Shown here piece by piece: positions 31,636-43,269 of a stretch of 64,000 nucleotides of DNA. Numbering within the stretch: position 1 is the first letter of the stretch; every line of letters begins with the position of its first letter. A model generated the notes under the pieces. It had not been told where the DNA came from, did not search any database, and was given only the letters and a program-made list of their open reading frames with translations. The position numbers and the translations under genes were made by a program. Origin of the DNA: Closterium sp. Naga37s-1 (taxonomy: Eukaryota; Streptophyta; Zygnematophyceae; Desmidiales; Closteriaceae); assembly GCA_947471745.1 (NCBI GenBank), contig CANJKZ010000723.1, forward strand, positions 4,939,001 through 5,003,000, read 5' to 3'.

Positions 31636-32440
31636 GGCACCAGAGGCTCGGCCACCCCTCGCGCCAGACCCTTGCCAACTGTCTCCGCGCCAAGGTTTTT
31701 CTCCCAGGAGCACTACTACGCCCTGATGGAACGGAACCACACAACACCCCACATCCCATCACCTACACCGTCTGTCCCACAACCGCTCTCTCACACAGCA
31801 CCTACCCCTCTCTGGAACCAAGCACCAACCGTTACAAGAAGCCGGAGAAAGTGTACAGTGATTTCATCGTGCTCACCTTCGACGGCATCAACGGCGAGAA
31901 ATATACCCTCACCTTCATCGACGCCTACTCACGTCACGTATGGATCGCCAACGTCGACTCCCGCTCCAAGGCCCCAGACGTCTTCCGCATCTGGCTCGCA
32001 CACGCGCAACGTCGATCAAGGAGGAAGCTGGAAATCTGGCAGAGCGACGGAGCCAAGGAATTCCGCAGCAACGAACTAGAGAGCGTCCTTACTGAGAAGG
32101 GGATCAAGCACGAGATTTCTCTCCCCTACGCTCACCAGCAGCAAGGCATCGCAGAGAGGGTTAACCGCACCCTCATGACAAAAGTGCGCGCCCTCATGAA
32201 CGAGTCCGGCCTACCCAAGAAGTTCTGGCCCTACGCCATGAACCACGCGGTGCGCCTGCACAACCTCCTCTCCACCACGGCCAACAAGGACAACCTTTCC
32301 CCGCACATGAAGTGGACCGGCTCAAGGGGAGATCCCTCCATGCTGAGGGTCTTGGGGTGCATGGTGCAGTATTGGCAGACCTCAGCCACAATTGGCAAGT
32401 TCGTTCACCGCGCACGCTGGGGGATTCATTTGCGACATTG
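31636..32440 (+). pseudogene. Element I integrase
   Basis: GAG-pre-integrase LWHQRLGHPSRQTLANCL, then the core: YSDFIVLTFDGINGEKYTL, FIDAYSRHVWIANV, WQSDGAKEFRSNEL, HQQQGIAERVNRTLM, then KFWPYAMNHAVRLHNLL and MLRVLGCMVQYW. The usual second HC pair is not obvious and is replaced by a Ser/Pro-rich piece. The core D, D and E positions are visible. Confidence 0.82.
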
Positions 32441-32639
32441 ACACGAGCACAAAGGCTGGCTCATTCTCGACATTGACAGCAAGGAGGCTGTTCCTGCGCG
32501 TGATACTCTCTTCTACGAACGGCTTACCTTGAAGCAGTGGATCAAAGACGAGCGTCGCAACGAGGCACGCGGCTATGTCAACAGCGGCCGCAGTTTTGCA
32601 TCCCCAGAAGATAAGGCAGCAGCAGCAGCACTCGACCTG

Positions 32640-34426
32640 GATCCCGCCGACAAACATCCCGGCGTTCCGCCACGCCCGCGCGACGACGACGACGACGATG
32701 CACCCGCGCCAGGACCATCACGTCCCCAACCCGAGCCCAGCACCACCGCAACTGCCCACGAGAGTGACGATGACGATGTGTTGGAAGTCACCACCAGCAA
32801 CACCACCACCATGTCCGGCCTGCAGCTTCTCGGCCTATACACGTCTGTCACTACCCTCACGCGCGCCGTAGAACCCAAGAACCCTCGCCAGGCCCTTACC
32901 GGTCCCTACGCCAAGGAGTGGCGTGCTGCTATGGACGCGGAGCTAAAGGCACTGGAATCACGCGACACATGGGTCCTAGTCGATCGTGCAGCAGTGAAGG
33001 GGAGGAGGGTGCTCAGCGGCAAATGGGTCTTCCGCCTGAAAACCAACGCGGACGGCACCATCGAGCGCTTCAAAGCACGATGGGTCATACGCGGCTACGA
33101 TCAACGTTACGGCATCGGCTTCGATCAAACCTTCGCTCCCGTTAGTCGTCACACCTCCGTTAGAATTCTACTCGCCATTGCCACCGCTAAGCATCTACCA
33201 CTGCGACAGATCGACGTGAAGAACGCGTTTCTATACGCGTTGGTGGATGCTACCATCTTTGTGAAGCAGCGTCACACCTACGGAGAAGGAGACCCCAGAG
33301 TTTGCCAGCTAAAAAAGTCCCTCTACGGGATCAAGCAGGCGCCTCGTCTCTGGCAGCAGCACCTGCACAAAATTCTCCTGGAGATCGGCTTCAGGCAGCT
33401 GCCACACGACCTGGGGATGCACCGCCTTCACTTCAACGGTGACTACATCCTTCTCACAGTCTATGTCGACGACCTACCGTACACCGGCACTTGCAACAAG
33501 GTTCTTGATCAGTTCGAAGAGAATCTGGCGTAGCGCGTTGACATCACTATCAACCACAACGTCACACAGTTTCTGGGATTAAACATCACTTACGCGCCAG
33601 AAGCAATTCACATGTCAGCTTCCAAGTACGCAGAGCAACTGGGGGAACGCTTCAACATTTCACCCGCACCACTCTCAACTCCTTACCGCAACCCTAGCGC
33701 CAACTACAAACCGGACAACAAACCTCTGTCGCCTGCAGGACTCCAAATGTACCAGCAGAAATTGGGGTGCCTACTGTTTGCCTCTGTCACACCCAACCTT
33801 TCGTACATCGCCAGCCAACTAGTACAGTACTCCCGCAAGCCAGTAGCTGAGAACCAGCTGGACCTGGAGCGCGCCCTACAATACTTCATTTCCACACCTG
33901 ACATCGGGCTCTCCTACTCCACACTGACGACGACCTCCTTCAACCTCAACGCTTACGTGGATGCAGATCACGCCGCTGATCCTGCAAATCGACGGTCTCG
34001 AACCGGCTTCGTTTATTGCCTCAAACTAACTGGGCCAATCTCTTGGAACTCATAGAAGCAGGAGCTGGTTGCCCTGTCATCAGCTAAAGCAGAATACATC
34101 GCAGCGACAGCAGCAGTTTATGAAGGCCTGTACCTGCAGGAGCGAAAATCCCAACTTCGCCCACCTTCCGCCTTCACTGTGACAACCAGAGTGCCATCAG
34201 AATCGCAAACAAGCCCGGTTTCGTGAACCGCACGAAGCATATCGCACTTCGGTACTTTTTTGTCAAGGATGAAATTGACCAGGGGAAAGTTGACCTCGCC
34301 TACTGCCCAACCACCGAGATGGCAGCAGATTTCCTCACCAAACGACTGCCACGTCAGCAGTACAAACAATGCTCCGACCTCACCGGAGTAGACAAGCGAG
34401 TCAGCTCCTCCCGCGCGCAGGAATAA
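32640..34426 (+). pseudogene. Element I RT-RNase H
   Basis: RT: RQALTGPYAKEWRAAMDAEL, GKWVFRLKTNADGTIERFK, YGIGFDQTFAPVSRHTSVRI, QIDVKNAFLYALVDATIFV, KKSLYGIKQAPRLWQQHL, VYVDDLPYTGT near 33460. RNase H: AYVDADHAADPANRRSRTG, CDNQSAIRIANKPGF (another frame), NRTKHIALRYFFVKDE and TEMAADFLTKRLPRQQY. It is preceded by an Asp/Pro-rich spacer (DDDDDDAPAPGPSRPQPEP). It is broken. Confidence 0.85.
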
Positions 34427-34433
34427 AGGGGAG
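34420..34433 (+). other. Element I polypurine tract
   Basis: GGAATAAAGGGGAG directly abuts the 3' LTR. Confidence 0.75.
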
Positions 34434-34830
34434 TGTTACGATATGAAGTTGTATGAGAAGGCATTCCTGTATGCTGCAGGAGCCGACTCTACCGAGTACG
34501 AAGTCGAGGAGTCAGAAGAGTCGAAGCGACGCTGGTAACCGTCTGATCAAGACAGATGCAGGCAGAAACATTCGAAGTGAAAAGAGCGGGAACAGGTTTG
34601 AAACGGGTTCCCGCGCTGCACGGTTTAAAATTCGCTGTAATAAGGGAATGTACCCCTTAGAGTACATGGCTAGCCTAGGTCTTTTCGTATTCCCTGTACT
34701 CTTATATAAACCCGATATGTGCATGCTATTATTATCTCAGTCATTTACATTCACTCTGACCTGAGTTCACTACTTCCGCTGCAAACACTACTCTGCGATC
34801 AACCCTGGGCGGTCCTTTGCTAAGTCCCAC
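34434..34830 (+). repeat. Element I 3' LTR, last 14 bp absent
   Basis: TGTTACGATATGAAG...CTAAGTCCCAC aligns with 28012-28408. It then changes to unrelated sequence. Confidence 0.92.
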
Positions 34831-35699
34831 TACTCTGCACTCTCACACTTTCCCCTTGCGTCAGTTGTGCGTAGTCGCTCGGAGAGGTTAAGATGACTCG
34901 CCACCAGTTCATGACGGGCCCTCCCAGCAATGATACAGCTTACCGGATCTTTGCTGCATCCGACGTGACGTAATTCGCGTAAAAAACACGTTCACCGTGA
35001 ACACCCACCATTGAACCGTCGGCCCCCCACGCTGGCTAGAATCGGTACAGGGCGGGTGCTGCAGCTGAATCGGCATCGACTCACCAACATCAGTGTTGCC
35101 GATTGTCGCCGCAATGCTGGCGTGATGTCGGCAATCTTGCGGCGTATTTATGCCCGGTGCTTCTCTGGTTCACTCCATACCCGGCATGGTTTGGGCCGCC
35201 CCAGCCCCGCCTTTGGAGTGGCCATTTCGAGCGCATTGTGCATAAATTCGTCGAGGAATTCCTTAGTCATCCCTTTGAGCGGACGGCGGGCGTTTTCGTC
35301 CATGGCGGGGGCGTCGGGCAGGCTCGGTGGTAGCCTGAGTCGTGCTTCTGTGTGTTTACGAGAGAGCATACGAGCAGCGGTGCTGGTCACTAAGGAACGT
35401 CTACACCCCCTCCCCCCCCACCCTAAATGTGATAAGTTTGTAGGCAAAGGTGTGAGCGGTCCAAAAAAGGGTTGTGGCTCTGAATACCAAGTGGTAGAAG
35501 TGTAGTCGAGTGAACGAAAGAAGATTGCCTTCGGAGCAAATCAAGACAATTAGCAAAGGCATGAGCGAACTGTTACATAGTGAAGTGATTTGGCAACAGT
35601 AATGTGCTCGCGAAGGGGTGCCATGTCGGGCCTGATATCGAGGTTGAGAAACGTTGAAGCGTGGTGTCAAGATAGGAAGCACGGGTGTGCGGGGCAAAG
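34831..35699 (-). mobile_element. D2: Gag start, leader, primer site, partial LTR
   Basis: On minus, an LTR piece (about 35492-35699) precedes the primer site TGGTATTCAGAGCC (35474-35487 complement). A leader follows, then MDENARRPLKGMTKEFLDEF near 35300 and a short Gag-like stretch. It matches D1 over LTR, leader and the CCCGGCATGG block. At 34831-35000 I recognise nothing beyond possible further D2 interior. Confidence 0.6.
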
Positions 35700-36536
35700 G
35701 CAGCACTAGTGTAGGGGGGCGGCTCGGTAGGGCGGCTCGGTTGGGCGACTCGGCAGGGCGGCTCGGCTGGGCGGCTCCACTGGGTGCAAGCAGCAGCAGC
35801 AGTCGCGCAAGCAGGGCAACGCAGGGCAGCGCGCGGCAATGCAGCGTGCAAGGCAGCGCGCTCAACATTGTTCAGTGCACAGCAGCAGGAGCGCGAGCTG
35901 GCGGCACAGGCAGCGCAGCAGGGCAGCGAGCGGGCGGCACAGGGCAAAGCGCGGGCGGCTCAGGCATGGCGCACGCTGGCGGCGCAGGGCAGCGTGGGCA
36001 CGCGTGCAGTGCAGTGTGCAGGGCAGCGGAGGGCGGGCCGGCAGCGTGCAGGTAGCGTGCTGGCGGTCGCGGGTGGCACAGGGCAGCGCGGGCGGCATGC
36101 GGGCTGCCGACGGGCAGCGCGGGCAGTTCAGAGGCAGCGTGCGGGCAGCGTGCTGGCTGCGCGAGCAGCGTGCGAGACAGCGCGCGCGCGGGTGCACTGG
36201 GCAGCGCACGGGCGGGTGCACTGGGCAGCGCGACAGCGCTCGGGTTTGGGCAGGGCAGCGCGATAGCGCGCTGGGCAGGGCAAGACAGCAGCGCGATAGC
36301 GTGCTGGGCAGGGCAGAAACATCGGGCAGGGCTGGGCAAAAATGAACGCCGCGCAGGACGGAACTAATCGGTTTCCCCATCGGCCCTAGAACGGGACTTA
36401 CTCCGAAACCATGTAAAGATAGGAAACACGAATGAGTGACTAAGGAAGAGAGACATGTACATATCATGATCTAGTAGTGCTGTACTTGCTAATAAGTACC
36501 CCAATATAGCCTATAGCATATGTCTAACATTTGACA
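35700..36536 (-). mobile_element. B7: 5' LTR plus GC-rich leader only
   Basis: On minus, a 125 bp LTR (36412-36536; TGTCAAATGTTAG...TATCTTTACA) is followed by the primer site TGGTTTCGGAGTAAG. A long GC-rich repeat leader comes next (units of GCAGGGCAGCGCGC and GGCGGCTCGG type on plus). Nothing of Gag or pol remains. Long frames across 35780-36370 on both strands come from the repeats. Confidence 0.8.
36412..36536 (-). repeat. B7 5' LTR (125 bp)
   Basis: TG/CA ends. It shares GGCTATATTGGGGTACTTATTAG-type spacing with the other B LTRs (GGCTxTAxTGGGGTA core). Confidence 0.82.
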
Positions 36537-37487
36537 CGTAGGACCGTGTCGCGGGCTACCAGGTGAGCCAGATGGTTTGGGCGCGATGGTCGTGGTGGCG
36601 GGAATAGTATCGAGGCGAGTGTCGCGCGATGGTAACGGGCTACTGTTGGGTGCATAGTGGCGGAAACACTCTTGTGCACGGTTTGCAGTGTGACACAGAG
36701 TAAGGAAATGTTGTTTCCTTACAACGGGTTATGATTGACCGTCGAGTTAAATGAAAGGGGTTCTCCACTACAACTTCAACTTATCAACGTGTTGCACTAA
36801 CTGGTGCAATATATCGGACGAGACGGGGCGTGCAATCGTGAGGTTACGACATGTTGCAATTCACGGTGCACTTCATCAGCTCAGTTTGGTTTCGGAAGGC
36901 TAAAGGAAAGCATAAGGCCGTAAAAAATGTCAACAAACATGCAATAACATCACGTGTTCTAATAAAATCTTGGCAAATAACCATATAAAACCATATCTTG
37001 ATGATTTTTTCTTTGCCAAATCAATGGATTTGACCTCCTGCTTGCTTGCAACCAGGGCTTAAATTTGGTTTTTGGCCAGCGTGTCACATGGGTATCAGCC
37101 AGGGCCTACCTTGACTTGTAGGGTTAGAAAATCGTTAGCCTGACAAATTTAGGGGAAAAAAACCATTAGTATATTTGTAACATGTAGGTTATTTTTTTAA
37201 TACTACTAACATACTATATATAATTGTCAAAGTTCTCTAGTTCCAAGTCGGAATAGCTTACTATATATATTTTAGACTTAGAATTGTAAGGTCGCATGTT
37301 CGATTTTTTTTCTATTGGGGTTATTTTGCATGGGCTCGTTTCGTCTTTCGTCTCATTATGGACCATCCGATATTAGCATACGTGTGATTTGTACTCTGTA
37401 CAGTCAGGGAAAAGAATTCCTTACCCAATTTTTCAAAGGGCAAAAAAACGCTTACACTTTCTGTCATATGATAAAAATCCCATTAAG
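36537..37487. other. AT-rich stretch, no gene recognised
   Basis: Base composition changes sharply from the GC-rich B7 leader. No long frame and no LTR pair are seen. A TGGGTATCAGCC string (about 37088) resembles a primer site but lacks a neighbouring LTR end. It may be old host intergenic DNA. A weak tRNA-like trace lies at 37254-37310. Confidence 0.4.
37254..37310 (+). other. Decayed tRNA-like / possible SINE head
   Basis: TAGCTTACTATAT resembles an A box, ACTTAGAATTGTAAGGTCGC resembles a tRNA anticodon-to-variable segment, and GTCGCATGTTCGAT resembles a B box. Anticodon and T stems do not pair, so it is not a working tRNA. It may be a SINE remnant or chance. Confidence 0.25.
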
Positions 37488-37615
37488 TGAGAATAGTACG
37501 AGGGAATAGGTGAACTAGGAAGAAGGTGAGTACAAGTAGGAAAACCTAAGAGTGTTGTACCCCATATTGTCTACCCCGCTACAGCCTACACAAACTATAG
37601 CATATAAGTTTGACA
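37488..37615 (-). repeat. B6 3' LTR (128 bp)
   Basis: On minus TGTCAAACTTATATGC...CTATTCTCA. Length and ends fit the family. The outer end is inferred from length and the TG/CA rule. Confidence 0.75.
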
Positions 37616-39425
37616 CACCCCCATAGGCAAAGTGGGGGAGAACAAGAGGTCACAAGACCAGTCAAGAAGAACAAAGCAAGCTCAGGGTGGATCACGACGT
37701 CACCACGCATTCTGAGCCCAAGCAAATGGCCACGAGGCCGGTTCACATGCAGAGTTATATAAAGCAGAACAAGCAAGCCAGTGATCACAACCTAGCAAGA
37801 GTTAGCATGCAGGTATATGTATAGAGATCACAGTACAAGCAAAGTCAAGAAGTGAGCAAGTGAGGCCAAGTGGGCAAAAGCCCTAGACCAGTTCAGAACC
37901 GCTGATGATCACAAGGCTGAAGTGCCTTGGTGAAGATATCAGCAGTGTTGGCCTGAGAGACCACGTAAACAAGATGAAGCTGACCACGCTTCTGCAACTC
38001 TCGAGCAAGGAAGTAGCGAAGAGCAATGTGCTTCGTTTTATGCTCCAGTCTCTGCTCGCGACAAAAGGCAAGCATAGCCTTGTTGTCGACGTACAGATGT
38101 GGAGGAGAACGAGGCGCCTCTCCTAGGTTGGTCAGCAGGTAGGTGAGCCAGCGTAGCTCCTGTGCAGCCATGGCCCCTGCGTGGATCTCAGCCTCACAGC
38201 TGGAGCTGAGAACAGAAGACAAGCGTGTAGACCGCCACGAAATAGAACCGGAGCCAAGGCTGAATGTGTAACCCTGTGACGACCGCTGCGTAGCCAAGTC
38301 GTCAACCCAAGAAGCGTCTGCGTGACCAGTGAGGACAACTGGACCCCGTCCTCCAAGCACGAGCCCCATGCTCGACGTACTGCACAAGTAGCGCACCACC
38401 CTCTTAGCTGCCTTCTAGTGCTCTGGTCGGTGTCTCCCGAGCGCAACGTAGCGTGCCAGGATGCTAAGAGGGTAAGCAAGGTCAGGATGAGTGCAGGTCA
38501 TCAGGTACATGAGGCAGCCCACAAGCTCTGGATACGGGCCACTCGGCTGAGAGCGATTGACCGGTAGGCAGAGGAGTGGACTGTGGCGAGGAGTACTGGA
38601 AGTCGAAGCGCTGAAGGACCTGCTGCACCATGTGTGACTGAGTCAGGGTGATGGTGCGGCGTGCTCTGTCCCGGGTGATCTGCAAGCCAAGATAGCTGCG
38701 CAGCTCACCGAGGTCTGTGCACGTGTGTCTCTTCTGCAGCTCCGACTTCACTAGAGTCAGTAACTCAGTGTCAGCAGTGGCAAAAACCAAGTCGTCGACG
38801 TACACAAAGATGTAGAATGGCGGCAGCGAAGTGTCGGTTCGTAGAAACAGCGACGGGTCAGCAGTAGAAGGAGCAAACCCAAGAGCCGCAAGAGTCGTCC
38901 TCAGTGTGTCGTGCCACTCGCGAGGCGCCTGGCGGAGACCGTAGACTGGCCGCCGGAGGCTCCACTGGGTACCATGAGGAAACGACCCAGTGAATCCAGG
39001 TGGGCAGCGCAGCCAGATCTCCTCGTGCAGGCTTCCCTGTAGGAAGGCTGTGCTGAAGTCAAGAGAGTGAAGCTCGTAGTCACGCTGAGCGGCGACATGC
39101 AGCAGCACCCGAAGAGTGGTCATCTTTGGGGTAGGGGAGAAGGTCTGAAAGTAATCAACTCCTTGTCGCTGACTGAAGCCTTGAGCAACGTAACGCGCCT
39201 TGAAGACAGGCGGAGAACCCGGCGGCCGCTTCACCCTGAAAATCCACATGCCATCGACAATGTTCGCCCCAGGTGGGGGAACCTCGTCAACGTGAGTGCC
39301 CGTAGACTTCCAGGAAGCCATCTCTGCATCCATGGCTGTCTGCCACTAAGAGGAGAAGGGACCCTCTATCGCCTCAGTGTAAGAGCACGGGGTCGGGATG
39401 TCTGGTGCATCCGGGTCTCCCTCAG
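37488..39425 (-). mobile_element. Copia B6, 3' half (RT, RNase H, 3' LTR)
   Basis: On minus: DPDAPDIPTP at the right edge, then RT (GANIVDGMWIFRVKRPPGSP, YVAQGFSQRQGVDYFQ, SLDFSTAFLQGSLHEEIW, YVDDLVFATADTELL near 38800), RNase H (ADASWVDDLATQRSSQGY, SSCEAEIHAGAMAAQELRW, ANTADIFTKALQPCDH), the B-type polypurine tract (complement at 37616-37630) and a 128 bp LTR. The 5' half is lost against gypsy H at 39426. Few breaks. Confidence 0.87.
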
Positions 39426-40066
39426 GTTTTCTTGGCCTTGAAATCTCCCTTAAAATTTTTAAAGGCGTGAAAACCTCGAAAGGAAATATTCTTAAGCTCG
39501 GGGGTGTTCGGCTGGAGTTTCCCGGTCGGTGCAGAGTCTTGTTTCGCGGAGCCTTCATTTATCTCGGCGATTTCCCCTGTTGTCGGCCGGTCATGGCGTT
39601 TTATATTTACGCCATTATGTCCTCCTTTTTTCGCCCGCTCCGAAGTCGCCCTGTCTTTTGACTTCGGGGGTGCTGCACTGTTGTTGCCCTGCAGCTCCGC
39701 TCATGCCTTCTTCATTTTCCAACATGCCAAGAGTCGATGTTCTGCTGCACCACAAAATTCACATTTCTCGTATTTTGCCGGCTGCTGCTTCGCGTCGATC
39801 TTGTTGATATCTATTGGGTCGGCGGTTGTCGGTGGTGCCGATCTCTCCGTGCCGAATGATCTGTTCGTTACGCGTCATCGTGTTTTGGGTTGATCTTGCA
39901 TCAACGCATCAAATCTCTTTGTCGCGGTAGTAGTTGTAGTTCGCGGCAATCACCTGTCGGCGGACTTCCATTTTTAGCCCCTCAGTATATGCTTGGATTT
40001 TTTCCCCTTCAGTCAGGTTGGTAATTCGGTTGAAGAGGCTCTCCATCTGCTACGTGTACTGTGTTA
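39426..40066 (-). mobile_element. Gypsy H Gag fragment
   Basis: Minus strand reads MESLFNRITNLTEGEKIQAY, TEGLKMEVRRQVIAANYNYY (gypsy Gag tail pattern) near 39930-40045. Further on, near 39730-39780, comes the knuckle CEFCGAAEHRLLAC (CX2CX4HX4C). It is broken and is cut on the right by B4 at 40067 and on the left by B6. Confidence 0.68.
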
Positions 40067-40196
40067 TGTCAAACTTATATGTTGCTCATTGTATAGGCTG
40101 TAATGGGGTAGCCCATATGGGGTACAACCCAATTAAGGTTAGCACTTGTACCCATCCTGCTGTTAGTCATTTCATTCTTCGTTCATTCTCCCGACA
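40067..40196 (+). repeat. B4 5' LTR (130 bp)
   Basis: TGTCAAACTTATATGTTGC...CTCCCGACA. Primer site TGGTTTTAGAGTAGG follows (40197-40211). Its 3' partner starts at 59429. Confidence 0.9.
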
Positions 40197-40289
40197 TGGT
40201 TTTAGAGTAGGTCCTAGCTTAGGACCGTTTTTTTCTTCGGGCCCACCATTACTTAGTGACCGACTGCGGTTACCGTGTTACCCCACGCC

Positions 40290-40990
40290 CTGCTCTGCGC
40301 TGCGTCGTAAGCGCGCGCCCTGCCCTGCCCTGCCTTGCGTCACACTGCCCGTGTACGCCAAGCCCTGCGTCGCGCTGCCCCGCGCACGCCCTGCCCTGCC
40401 CTGCGTCGCGCTGCCCCGCGCACGCCCTGCCCTGCCCCGCGTCGCGCTGCATCGTGCACGCCTTGCCCTGCCCCGCATCGCGCTTCATTGGGCACGCCCT
40501 GCCCTGCCCCGCGTCGCGCTGCCTCGCACACGCTCTGCCCTGCCCCATGCCCTGCTGCCCTGCGCATTGCGCTCTGCTGCAGGCCGCGCGTCGCGCTCTA
40601 ATGCCCCGCGCGCCGCGCTCTACTGCAGCCCGCGCATAGCGCCCTACCGCCTGCCCACTAGGCCCGCCGCGGGCCTCCCTTCGCGCCGCCGCGCCTGCCC
40701 GTTACGCCCGCTGCCACGCCCGCCCGTTAGGCCCGCCGCGGGCCCTGCCTTCGCGCCGCCGCGCCTAGCCGTTAGGCCCGTCACGGGCCCGCCCGTTCGC
40801 TCCTCCCGCACCTGTTCGCTACGCCCGCCGCGGGCCCGCCCCTTGCGCCCGCCGTGTCTGCGTTTTGCGCCCGCCTCGGGCCTGCACTCGCTGCCCAGCG
40901 CCGCCCTGCCCGTGCGCGCTGGTGCCCGCGCCAGCGCCCTGCCCTGCCAACGCGCCAGCGCCCTGCCCTGCGCCGCCTCTGCAGCGCCCT
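40290..40990 (+). repeat. GC-rich minisatellite leader of B4
   Basis: Units of CCCTGCCCTGCGTCGCGCTG type (about 30-36 bp), then CCCGCCGCGGGC-rich units. Long frames on both strands (for example 40018-40995) follow from the repeat and have no domain. Confidence 0.85.
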
Positions 40991-41001
40991 GCTAAACCCT
41001 A

Positions 41002-41002
41002 A

Positions 41003-41055
<53 letters not shown>
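41002..41055 (+). repeat. (AAT)n microsatellite, about 18 units
   Basis: An uninterrupted AAT run directly after CTAAACCCTAAA (40992-41003), a short plant-telomere-like string, inside the B4 leader. Confidence 0.97.
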
Positions 41056-41056
<1 letters not shown>

Positions 41057-41344
41057 GCCCTTGGTGCTTCCGCCCTAGGAGCTACTGCCTACTACTGGTC
41101 GCGCGCCGCCCTGCTCTGGCCGCACGCCGCCCTCCTTTGGCCGCGCGCCACCCTGCTCTAGCAGCGCGCAGCCCTGCTCTGGCCGCGCGCCACCCTTCCT
41201 TGACCGTGCACCGCCCCGACCTACCCTAGTGCCTCCTCGCCGCCCTTCCTTCCCTACGTGCTACCCTGCTAGTCGCATGACTTCTCTTCACGGCAGCGGT
41301 GGGAGTGGTGGTGACGGTGGCGGCAGCAGTGGGAGTAGTGGCGG

Positions 41345-41630
41345 CCATCGTAGCAGTTGCTGTGGAGCTGTTTGGTGGGGAGTTTCTGGCGGTGGCCAGA
41401 TGCAGCTGCAGCGGCGTCTACGTGAGACCCTTACACCCCAGCAACTTCGTGAGTGGTTTGCTCAGCGTTGGGCGTCTCAGCGTAGTGGCCGTAGTGGCAG
41501 TCGCTGTGCAGCTACTCAGTTGGGAGTTTCTGGAGGTGGCCGGTGCAGCTGCAGTGGCGTCCACGTGAGACCCTTATGCCCCAGCAGCTTCGTGAGTGGT
41601 TTGCTAAGCGTTGGGCGTCTCAGAGACATG
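41345..41630 (+). repeat. Tandem duplication, period 143 bp, in B4
   Basis: Two copies of a segment encoding PQQLREWFAQRWASQR with a GTGGAGCTG...GGGAGTTTCTGG lead (CGTGAGTGG at 41448 and again at 41591). The LREW motif also occurs in B5 (57480-57500 and about 57620, minus), so it belongs to the family's Gag-protease spacer. Confidence 0.85.
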
Positions 41631-41659
41631 TTGAGGGTGACTGTTATCTGTGTGTGCCG

Positions 41660-43010
41660 CCCGACCTAGGTATAGAGGCTACTGCTCTAGGTGCTAGTGA
41701 GTCTGGTCTCTCAGGTACTGGTGAGTCTGCTCTCTCTAGTACTACGTCTGCTGCGGCCCTGCACACCTTCACGCTTGACTCAGGTGCTTCCCGCTGTTTC
41801 TTTCGCGACAATACCACAGTCACACCGCTCTCTGCACCTGTTGCTGTCTCTTTGGCTGACCCCTCTGGGGGCCCAGTCCTTGCACGTTCCTCCACTGTTC
41901 TGCCTTGTCCGGCGGTTCCGTCTGGCTCACAGTCAGGTCTCCACCTCCCCTCGTTCTCTACGAACTTGGTGAGCACCGCTGTCCTTCAGGATCAGTGGGT
42001 TGACACCTTCACCCCTGGAGGACAGCGTGTGGCGATCTGTACGTGCTCCCGGACTGGCAGGCACCTGGCCATGTTCACCCGTTGGCCTGGGTCGAGTTTG
42101 TACACACTGAGTACTGCGCCTCCTCAGGTAGCTGCGTCTCCGTCAGGTCAGCTAGCGGCCCCTTGCTCGTACCCTGTCGCACCCGACGCTCCTCTCGCAA
42201 CACCGCCTTGGTCACCCTTCCGTGGCACGCCTCCATGGCATGCACTCCCGTCTCCTTGTCTCTGGTCTTCCCAGGTCTCCGCCTCCCCTCCCACCCTTGC
42301 CTGCCCCTCGCTACCTTCCCTGTGTCGAGGGGCGGCAGCGCCCCGCTCGTCACTCCTCCTCGTTCCCCCCGACGACTGCTCCCATACAGACTCTCCACCT
42401 GGACGTGTGGGGCCCAGCCCGCGTCCTTGGACAGGGCCACGAGCGGTACTTTCTGCTGGTTGTCGATGACTACACGCGTTACACCACGGTCTTCCCCTTG
42501 TGCCGCAAGGGTGAGGTCCCTGATGTTTTGATCCCTTGGATCCGCGCTGTTCGTCTCCAGCTCCGCGAGCGGCTCGAGACGGACCTTCCCGTCCTTCGTC
42601 TGCACTCTGACAGGGGTGGTGAGTTTTCCTCAGACCTCTTGCGGGACTTATGTCGTGGGGAGGGCATTCGCCAGACGTTCACGCTTCCAGCCTCTCCGCA
42701 GCAGAATGGGGTTGCTGAGCGCCGCATTGGCTTAGTCATGGAGGTCGCTCGTACCTCCATGATCCATGCGACTGCTCCCCATTTTCTGTGGCCGTTTGCG
42801 GTCCGCTACGCTGCACATCAGCTCAACCTCTGGCCCCGTGTCTCCTTGCCAGAGACCTTGCCGACACTGTGTTGGACGGGAGAGGTTGGCGATGCGTCGG
42901 TGTTCAGGGTCTGGGGATGTCGAGCCTTTGTCCGCGATACGTCCGCGAACAAGCTCTCCTCCCGCGCCGTTCCCTGTGTCTTCCTTGGCTTCCCCCCCTG
43001 ACGCGCCTGG
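41660..43010 (+). pseudogene. B4 protease-integrase
   Basis: CYLCVPPD, then the protease LHTFTLDSGASRCFF near 41760-41805, and the integrase core LHLDVWGPARVLGQGHERYF, LVVDDYTRYTTVFPL, LHSDRGGEFSSDLL, SPQQNGVAERRIGLVMEVAR, FLWPFAVRYAAHQLN and VFRVWGCRAFV. The D, D, E triad positions are visible. It is broken, and the GAG-pre-integrase part is poorly preserved. Confidence 0.85.
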
Positions 43011-43269
43011 CTGGCAGTTTTACCACCCCACCTTGCGCTGTGTCGTGCCCTCTCAGAACGTCACGTTTGACGAGTCGGATCCCTTTTCCCGTCTCTTCCC
43101 CTACCGCACTGCCCCTCTCCCTCCCCCGCCGCTCTTCCTTGCACCAGGTCCTCCTCCGGTAGACCCCCTCCCCCCTCAGGGTCCTGCTCGCTCAGGTGTG
43201 TCCCAGGTCGACCCTGTCGAGCCTGTCGAGGTAGCTATCAACTCTGGTACTGCTAGGGGTACTACGTCT

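Larger units (their letters stand above)
28012..34830 (+). mobile_element. Copia I, nearly full length
   Basis: The 5' LTR (411 bp), primer site, Gag, protease motif, a very long acidic linker, GAG-pre-integrase, integrase, RT, RNase H, purine tract and 3' LTR are all in order. The last 14 bp of the 3' LTR are absent and unrelated DNA follows, so no target duplication can be read. The LTRs differ at about 15 of 397 positions. It is broken at roughly five points. Confidence 0.92.

Noticed and set aside
37088-37099. TGGGTATCAGCC as a primer binding site
   Set aside because: No TG...CA LTR end beside it and no element coding after it.
40018-40995. 325-codon frame over the B4 5' end
   Set aside because: It runs through the LTR, primer site and minisatellite leader, so it cannot be a normal gene.
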